From positions 153,498,492 to 153,562,491 of the forward strand of contig OX638368.1 in assembly GCA_951812925.1 (NCBI GenBank): a stretch of 64,000 nt of DNA, written 5' to 3'. The notes under the pieces were generated by a model. It made no database searches and was not told where the DNA came from. It saw nothing but the letters and a program-made list of their open reading frames with translations. Shown piece after piece: positions 58,401 through 64,000 of the stretch (positions within the stretch are counted from its first letter, which is position 1; every line of letters begins with the position of its first letter). The position numbers were made by a program, and so were the translations under genes. The DNA comes from Calliopum simillimum. Its lineage: Eukaryota > Arthropoda > Insecta > Diptera > Lauxaniidae.

Positions 58401-58970
58401 GCCGATGCGTGTTCGAGTTTTCATCGAAAGGATTTTAAAATTTTGAGAAACCATATTGGTTCCAGTTATAGGAGAATCATTCCTAACTATGCATGTTTCT
58501 TGCACCTCCAAATCCGATGTGCATGCTGCCGAGGCAGGTGGATTAACCACACTCTGGTGGGTACCACTTGGAGAGTTATTTCCCATCGTTTTCCGATCCA
58601 TGCTTCATTAGTATAATCTTCTCGGCAACGCCCCACGCAGTAAGTTATAAGCTTAAAGCTGGATCCGGCAAGCGCTGCAAATATAGTGGCCAAATTCACT
58701 TTTAATTTCAGCCGTCCAATCTGGAACAGACGCTGACCTGGGAGCCGCCCACTCTGGATCAGACGCTTCAGGATTTCGACAAGATGCTTATTTTAAGGCG
58801 GCATCGACTCGCCTTGTCAGTGCCAGTTACGGGCATTGTGGGTTTTTCTTTCGAGGCGCAACGCTGTCCAACGCTACACCCTTCCACACCCTGGCTGGTC
58901 ACCCGCTTTTAGTCGCCTTTTACGACAGGCATGCTTACCTCGGGCATATTCTGACCCCTTACCCGCAGGG
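55467..58970 (-). mobile_element. RTE-clade LINE, apparently full length (~3.5 kb)
   Basis: A non-LTR retrotransposon reading right to left. The 5' region (58970 down to about 58602) carries the conserved phrase GCGGGTAAGGGGTCAGAATA followed by GCATGCCTGTCGTAAAAGGCGACTAA, widely repeated in insect genomes. One long ORF follows, then a very short 3' end closing in a (CATA)n tail at 55461-55482, typical of RTE elements. TATGTA lies at both edges (55461-55466 and 58971-58976), consistent with a target duplication, although the tail itself has the same sequence and makes this ambiguous. It is inserted in the left arm of the CACGGTGT element. Confidence 0.85.
55497..58601 (-). CDS. RTE-clade endonuclease/reverse transcriptase, 1034 aa, uninterrupted
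   Basis: Encodes the enzyme that nicks target DNA and copies the element's RNA in place by target-primed reverse transcription. The frame is open from ATG 58601 to the stop at 55497-55499. Residues about 63-312 form an apurinic-like endonuclease domain: SWNVRTLNEPGK at 68, LSECRW at 97, GDLNA at 206-210, NQIDHF near 273 and SDHHL at 301-305. Residues about 590-830 form the reverse transcriptase: LVKLPKKGDLSECRNYRGIT, FVDYSTAFDSV at 678-688, SGVRQGCLLSP near 735 and catalytic YADD at 780-783. A thumb-like region (YLGS, LLYGCETW near 901) precedes a basic C-terminus with GRGRPKTNW and KWRDFILALCSS. All key motifs are present and about 1000 aa is usual for the clade, so the protein could be functional. 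Frames on the opposite strand are shadows. Confidence 0.93.
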   Translation of the reverse strand: MDRKTMGNNSPSGTHQSVVNPPASAACTSDLEVQETCIVRNDSPITGTNMVSQNFKILSMKTRTRIGSWNVRTLNEPGKIHQAVRELHKFNLEILGLSECRWNGAGEYVLPDGEKFLYSGRSQDDIHRDGVGFLLSKTAVKAVMEWKPVNERLIWCRFRTPARNITIFQAYAPTELAERETKDEFYSQLAAAINSAHKNDIIMVMGDLNAKVGSENLNLEHVIGRHGLGARNDNGELLIDACNTAGLVVGGTLFPHKKCHKATWVSPNNTTENQIDHFCISRKWRGSLLDVRVKRAADIGSDHHLLVAVIRLKLAANKRPSEQSVAKKFDVLKLKNDEVRRSFVEELKTVPFDCGGSIETSWRAAKAAFLNSSEKILGFRPSNKKHWMSEETWGLVEKRRSAKKLRDDAKTRAQKNVAEKVFNSLNKEVRRSCRQDKRRMYNDLASEAESAANAQNLRQLYDITRRLSGRKLQQSRPIKDKNGNLLTSADDQLNRWKEYFCDILNPMSTTSLQPESPTTTAAMTRSSSRIQTPPPTIDEIVKAIQSMKNNKAAGIDQITAELLKACPVTSAKILHPLLNKIWSEERLPEDWLHGMLVKLPKKGDLSECRNYRGITLLSVPSKVLTKVLLSRVSEKLDSAIRKQQAGFRRNRSCVDQINTLRIIVEQSCEWRAALQLVFVDYSTAFDSVSRENIWASLQRRGIAAKAINLVRAQYEGFKCSVLHNGLLSPTFTTNSGVRQGCLLSPSLFLIVLDDILDKALNKAKRGIQWNFTEHLEDLDYADDICLLSSKHSDMQSKIEDLVLESQKAGLKINVSKTKSMKLNASNDMTFKAGSDDIGNVDSFTYLGSIISMDGGAKEDINSRIAKAKGAFAQLNKIWSSSVISTKTRVRIFDSNVKSVLLYGCETWLVTEQLTNKLQVFVNKCLRRILKVWWPRTISNAELHQKCKQKAIANEIKLRKWGWIGHTLRKPHSEVCRQALEWNPQGSRGRGRPKTNWKRSLEKEIQESGKSWQEIKVIARDRDKWRDFILALCSS

Positions 58971-59326
58971 TATGTAACCCCAATTAAAAGACATATTTTT
59001 AAAAACATTTGTGCACAATGTTTTAAATAGATGTTGGAAAACGATACATTTGAAAAATCTAGAACAAACTAAAACAAATATAGTCATTTTCAATTTAGTT
59101 GTCGGTGTTAAATTAGAATCCAGTCTCGGAACTGCTCTATCATGTATTGTTTTCGAGATATTCCTTAAAGTTCAAAAGCACGATTTTTCACGTTATATAG
59201 AGGACCTATGAAATTTTTTGGCTCTTTTCCATACGAGACGGTCATTACTTTTTAAAGGAAACTTATGATACTTCAAGTCATAACTTATTTTGAAGATGAC
59301 GAATATTTCTAAGCGACCAATTTAGT

Positions 59327-60880
59327 AGTATTATTATTATTCAAAGGCTCTGGATTGCACTGCGACTTAAAAGATCTTTTGTGCAGCCTCTTTCCCTATC
59401 AGAACAGTTCTAGACTATCTGTAAATCGTGTTACTGCCGTGGGATTAATTTTACCAAAGTCATTTGGATTTAAAATCTCGACACCTAGGTATCTTTCTCT
59501 GCGTCTCACAGCACCGGGGCAAGTACATAAGTAGTACTTGTTCCGCTGTTTCCGAGTCCTCTAAGCAGAGTCTAAAGGAATCATCGTCTACCAAACCCAT
59601 CTTTTTTAGGTGATAATTGAGTTTACAGTGACCTGTCATTATTTCACTGTACGTTTTTATATCTTTTCTACTGAGATTTAAAACAGCTTCTACCTTGATA
59701 CGTTTTGGATCGATCAGCCTCTTTGACTGTCGCATACCTTTTTTGGCTCTCCAGTGATCGGAGAGGCTTTCCTTTTCCCATTCCCGTATTAAGCTATTTT
59801 TAAAACTGTTGTTTACTCCGCAGAAGGGTTCTGGGCCTATGAAAGTATTGAGTGCGCCCCTCTTGGCCAAGCAGTCTGCCCTTTCGTTGCCTTCATGCCT
59901 CTCGTGCCCTGATTTCCAAACTAGAGTAACTTCATTCCTTCTAAATAGGGCTTGAAGAAGTTCAAAACACTCCCAGATAAGCTTTGAGTGCATTGAAAAA
60001 GCCACTAGTGATTTTAGTGTTGCTTGGCTGTCCGATTAAATGCATATGTCGGTGCTGGAAGTACCCCTCCTTAGACATTCTCTAGCGCACATCTCTAAAG
60101 CGTGGACCTCCGCCTGAAAATGGAAGCTGTTTTCCTCATTGCAACTGCTTTCTGGAATCTTGGTACCACAACTCCAGCTCCTGCGCTACCATCTTCCATT
60201 TTGGACCTGTCAGTGAACCATAGCTGTGAGCCCTGTTTTACATTTATGTCCTTCCTCCTCCATTCAGCGCGGTCATTGATTACCACTTTGAATTTTCTAG
60301 AGAACACAAACTTTTTACTTAACTTATCGGAGACCGAAAGACATGGTGTGCCCCAGAATACATCCAGGACTTTGACATGTCCTGTTAGATTGGCTTCTTT
60401 AAGTTGTTGCAAATGAGGTAGTCTGAAGGCCGCACAGGCTGCTTCCTTCTTAACCATAAGGTGAAGAGGGGTGAGTCCCGTGAGCATGCTTAGAGCTACT
60501 GTCGGGCACGTCCTTAGTGCCCCTGTAACACCCAAGCAGGCTATTCTGAAGATCCTGTTTAGTTCATTCTGAGCCTTAACTTGGTCTACCTTTGGCCACC
60601 ATGCTGTTGCACCATAAGTGATCATTGGTACGGTGATAGTTTTATAGGACCATGCCATAATTTTTGGCTGCAGTCCCCATGTTTTACCATATAGCCTTTG
60701 ACAAGCATATGTTATTATTAAGGCTTTATTTGTTATGTATGATAGATGACTATTCCAAGTTAGACTTTTATCTAGGATTACTCCTAAATATTTCACTTCC
60801 TTGGAAACCGTTAGCACCGTTTCCCCCAGATTTAAAGCTTTCAGGTTTAGCTTTCTCTTCCGGGTAAAGGCCCAATTTAG
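59327..60880 (-). mobile_element. I-group LINE, 5'-truncated
   Basis: Reads right to left, starting inside the reverse transcriptase and ending in a (AAT)n tail (TATTATTATTATT on the plus strand at about 59327-59341), the kind of 3' end seen in I-type elements. The 3' UTR (GATTTACAGATAGTCTAGAAC..., GTCGCAGTGCAATCCAGAGCC) is present. 5' truncation is the normal result of incomplete reverse transcription. It sits in the centre of the CACGGTGT foldback element. Confidence 0.75.
59460..60880 (-). pseudogene. I-group LINE reverse transcriptase C-end plus RNase H, broken
   Basis: The minus-strand frame from about 60880 to 60095 reads FTRKRKLNLKALNLGETVL, then KYLGVILDKSLTWNSHL, then ITYGATAWWPK: the end of a LINE reverse transcriptase. 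LWFTDRSKMEDGSAGAG follows, matching the first RNase H catalytic strand except that G after TD is replaced by R. After a frame change and a stop near 60038, SDSQATLKSL and GHERHEGNERADCLAKRGA give the rest of the RNase H domain, followed by GPEPFCGVN and a cysteine/histidine region (GHCKLNYHLKKMGL...CLEDSETAEQ). RNase H after the reverse transcriptase points to the I/LOA/R1 group; the (AAT)n tail favours I. Loss of the 5' half and the frame breaks make it non-functional. Confidence 0.82.
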
Positions 60881-61069
60881 CAGAAAGGAACAAAACAATT
60901 TCGTGCGACTTCTTCATAACCTCAAAAATCTTGTTTTTGAACTTACATGTTAGAATAGCTCAAAGACCATGCGTGATAGAGCATTTCGGAGACTGGATTC
61001 AGATTCAGCACAGACAACTATATCGAAAATGTCTATTTTTATTTTAGTTTGTTCTGGATTTTTCAAATG

Positions 61070-61307
61070 CAGGGGCCTTACTCTGTAATGCGATGCGATA
61101 GGAAATGCGTTGCGAAAGCTACATTCGATGCGAAAAATAATTGATACTCTGTAAATCTTTCGCATTGGGAGTAGCGTTTTCAGTGAGACATAGTTGGCAA
61201 CGCTACTCCCAATGCGAAAGATTTACAGAGTGGCAATTATTTTTCGCATCGAATGTAGCTTTCGCAACGCATTTCCTATCGCATCGCATTACAGAGTAAG
61301 GCCCCTG
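61070..61307. mobile_element. Near-perfect palindromic MITE, 238 bp
   Basis: Two 109-bp arms (61070-61178 and 61199-61307) are reverse complements with about two mismatches (ATTGATACTC against ATTGCCACTC), around a 20-bp centre. Ends are CAGGGGCCTTACTCTGTA and its mirror. The arms contain repeated GCGATGCGA, GCGTTGCGAAAG and TTCGCAT phrases. No coding capacity. The high arm identity suggests a recent insertion, or arm homogenisation. Confidence 0.92.
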
Positions 61308-61578
61308 GTACCGTTTTTCGACCTCTTTTTAAAAATTTTACGATTTTAAAAAAATGTAGTTTTACTTGATATTTTTTGTTCATAAGAAAACATATCGTCC
61401 CCTTTCAGCCTTAACCGCGTAACTGCAATTTTTTTAAATCTTCGAAAAACAATTTTGACAATTTTTCGATAAAAATATAAAAATTAAAAAAAGTTTATAG
61501 TTACGAGGTTATAATTGAGAGGGACGATATATGCAATAAAAAGTGGGGTTACAGAAAAATTTAGTTCTCGACACCGTG

Positions 61579-63310
61579 TATCCCATTTATGGAGTATTAT
61601 GATATATTCGGTTAGAGGGGCGGTGCACGAGATTGCTGAAAATTAAACATTATATGCAAAATGGCGAAATATGATACAACCGATTTTATCGCAATGGCTT
61701 TCTTTCTCCATCTCGACAGCGCTCAGTGAGATCTGAAAGCAGGCAAAATCATATATCTTTACGCCTTTTTGGTTTTCATTATATGAGCCATGACAGAATA
61801 TAGCATGACAGATTTTGCATAATTTATTTCCATCATATTAAAGTTTAAATTACGTCTCCTGATAAATTCACAAAAATTTATAAAAATTATATTTTGCCAC
61901 CTTCTGACCGAATTGCACCCGATACTTAAGCGGGTTTTCAGCTTTGAAAGTTGTTCTTTTTCTTTAAGTGTTTTTATTTATCATAAATTTTTATATTCAA
62001 ACTTTAGTGTGGTATCATTCTGTGCCGCCGCACCCTACACTTTGTGATGTTATTTTTAATTCGCCTCCCCTGCTTTCCCTTTTTGCTTGCCCCTCGCGGA
62101 AAACTTGAGCTTCAAGTTGAGTTATTATGACACTTTTAATAACTTTATTATTGCATTTCGAGTTTGCTGCGTGTCTTCATAGCAAGAGATACTCAAACCA
62201 CGGCTGCTGCTGTTGAAGTTGGTGCCTGTTTTGATTTCGCACCTTGCAATAAGCACACGCACACACAGACACAGGCGTATGTACTCACACTAACAAGCGC
62301 AGCACAAAACTTATCTTGAGTGTGTTGTTTGTTCAAGCGTATGCGTGAGCAATTAAAAGTTTAATGTTATTAAATTGTTTTATGGTGAAAACATACGCTT
62401 TGCTCGTTCACAGAAAAAGAAAAAACATGGATGTCAGTGTGTGTGTGAACGGAATGGAGGTCGCTTTGCTATGCAACACTGCGTTTGCAAAACATTCTGC
62501 GTGTATGTGTGTGTGTGACTGCACGTAAATTACAACGCATCAAATATCAAAACTTAGGAAATGTTTTTTATATATTATTTATTACATTGAATGCTATAAA
62601 ATCGTAGCTAAAAGTTAATTAGTGTGAAAATTACACAGACACACACACATACAAACATTCAAAGCAAAAGCAGACAGTTCTGTTTTGTTTTTTTAGAAAT
62701 AATAATTTAATCGCTCGTAGCAGAAAAACCTGCAAATCAATACGCGTCATTCAATCACCAAACATTTTTGCTGAATTTTCACTTTTTTTATTGCCCCAGA
62801 GACTTTAAAGCATTCACACATCGACATATGATGCAGCAAATAAAAAAAAAATGGATTTTAGACACACATTTTTTTTTTCAGACATCAATTTTTTTACCAA
62901 AAAACGTGCTCGCAGCAAATGAAGCCACTTGAACACATAAGCGATTGTCACAGCGATGCTCTCTCTGCCAAATTCCATTTAATGCAGCAAATACCATGAA
63001 GTGTAGGTAAGAAGTTAAATTTGGCTTCGAGGGTTATCCTTAGCACCAATATAATCCGATTAAAAAATTTGTGTACCATGAAAAAAAAAAACTCAATAGA
63101 CAGTATTATTTGAAGTACTTAATATGTACTTTTGTATTTTAATTCGTCCTTTTTCATCGCTCACAGTTAATTATATGGTCTGATACCTTTAAACCAAAAG
63201 AAAAAAGCTTCTAAAGCTTTCAATTTACAATTACTAAACAGAAATAAAATTAAAAATGTTTTACTATTATAATAATGATACCCCAAATTTGCATGAAAAA
63301 TAAAGACTAT
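61579..63310. other. Intergenic with CA/TG-rich stretches
   Basis: No gene. Several short CACA/GTGT tracts occur at 62250-62660, in a locally less AT-rich segment that might be regulatory or simply simple-sequence DNA. Poly-T and poly-A tracts are frequent. Confidence 0.4.
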
Positions 63311-64000
63311 AGGGGAACTGATGCTATTGTGGTATAGTTTTTCAATGTGGTATGGTTGCATATCTCCGATTTGGGAAAGATCGTGCTAAAGTCACTGCTT
63401 GAATCCTGTCAGAAAACATGAAAAACCAGGGATGTGTTGCTTTCATGGACCAAACAAAATTTTTCCGATGTCAGTTGAACGAAACCTAAATCGCGTGTGG
63501 TCGATTTTTTTTCCGCATTTTTCGCAAAAAAATTTTGTTAAGAAAAAGTTTTTTTCCGTGGAAGTTTTATTTATATTCAATTAAGGTAAGTTAAAAATAT
63601 TGCGAAGTAAGTGTTTAACTGCGTAAATTCACAAAGTTCCCAATATAATTTTTACAATTTTGTAATTTCTAAAAATTGGCCAGTGTGGTATAGTCGGGCT
63701 TCGCTAATGTGGTATATGAACATTTTTTGATATTCTCAAAATTATTTGATGGCTGTTTATTTTTTAATAAGAACTATGAATTTGAGAACCAATGTAAATG
63801 TTATTATGAACTTATTTCATACCTTTCAAACTTTATATTTGGTTGTATGGTTAAGTATACCACATAACCCGACTTATATGTACCACATTATCAACCCACT
63901 TTACAATTACTGATATATACCACAATGCGCCACCATATATACCACATTACCTGCCAACTTTTTAAAAACAGCTTTTTTGACTTTTTTCAGATTTTGCTCA
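63310..64000. mobile_element. Element rich in TGTGGTATA motifs (right-truncated by window)
   Basis: TGTGGTATA or close variants occur at about 63329, 63346, 63684 and 63708 on the plus strand, and reversed as TATACCACA-like text at about 63856, 63880, 63914 and 63937. The two sets point toward each other, as repeated transposase-binding motifs near element ends often do. AGGGGAACTGATG near 63311 may be near the left end. No transposase motif is visible before the edge. Confidence 0.4.

Larger units (their letters stand above)
55430..61578. mobile_element. TIR element with CACGGTGT ends, invaded by three others
   Basis: CACGGTGTGGAGAA at 55430 is mirrored by TTCTCGACACCGTG ending at 61578. 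Sequence continues to match after removing insertions: GTAACCCCA(A/C)T-type text at 58974 pairs with 61549-61556, and 59030-59200 pairs with 60905-61069 (AAAAATC-AGAACAAACTAAAA, GAATCCAGTCTC, GCTCTATCA). The original element is therefore a foldback with arms of several hundred bp and no visible transposase. Into it went an RTE element (about 55467-58970), a truncated I-group LINE (about 59327-60880) and a 238-bp palindrome (61070-61307). Superfamily unclear. Confidence 0.65.

Overview
The window looks like euchromatic DNA from a higher fly (Diptera), most likely a tephritid fruit fly. The evidence is an AT-rich base composition, an insect odorant-receptor gene with short introns, and Helentron/DINE-1 ('mini-me')-like, Tc1/mariner, RTE, I-group and jockey elements typical of flies. 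The family-level assignment is inference. I see no bacterial gene, CRISPR array, rRNA or complete tRNA gene.

Host genes are sparse. A complete five-exon odorant receptor (391 aa) lies at 9273-10712 (+). The last two exons of a close tandem paralogue lie at 108-385 (+); its first exons lie off the left edge. One 138-codon open stretch at 22957-23373, bounded by splice-like sites, is unassigned. I see no other convincing host gene.

The rest is dominated by mobile and repetitive DNA. (a) 1.5-6 kb: a foldback element and degenerate tandem arrays with a period near 142 bp. (b) 11.0-12.35 kb: a probable solo LTR with a 4-bp target duplication, invaded by a Helentron-like element and carrying an 18-bp minisatellite. 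(c) 14-24 kb: many short inverted-repeat elements, a tandem array of about 128 bp, repeated family fragments and two sorts of tRNA-like module. (d) 25.7-33 kb: Helentron ends, a dead Tc1-like transposase, a 39-bp minisatellite, a jockey fragment and an RTE relic split by a palindromic element. (e) 34.9-42 kb: more GCGTGGC-type arrays. (f) 45.4-47.9 kb: two inverted copies of a non-autonomous element with a pogo-like transposase tail. (g) 51.4-52.5 kb: a dead mariner with recognisable terminal repeats. (h) 55.4-61.6 kb: a nest in which a terminal-inverted-repeat element has taken up an RTE retrotransposon with an uninterrupted 1034-codon ORF, a 5'-truncated I-group LINE and a young 238-bp palindrome. 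(i) The right edge holds the start of an element rich in TGTGGTATA motifs.

Nothing here is a multi-gene system. The points most worth following are the nested 55.4-61.6 kb locus with its open RTE ORF, the ~142-bp periodicity shared by separate arrays, and the Helentron-in-LTR locus. All repeat boundaries were read by eye and may be off by several bases.
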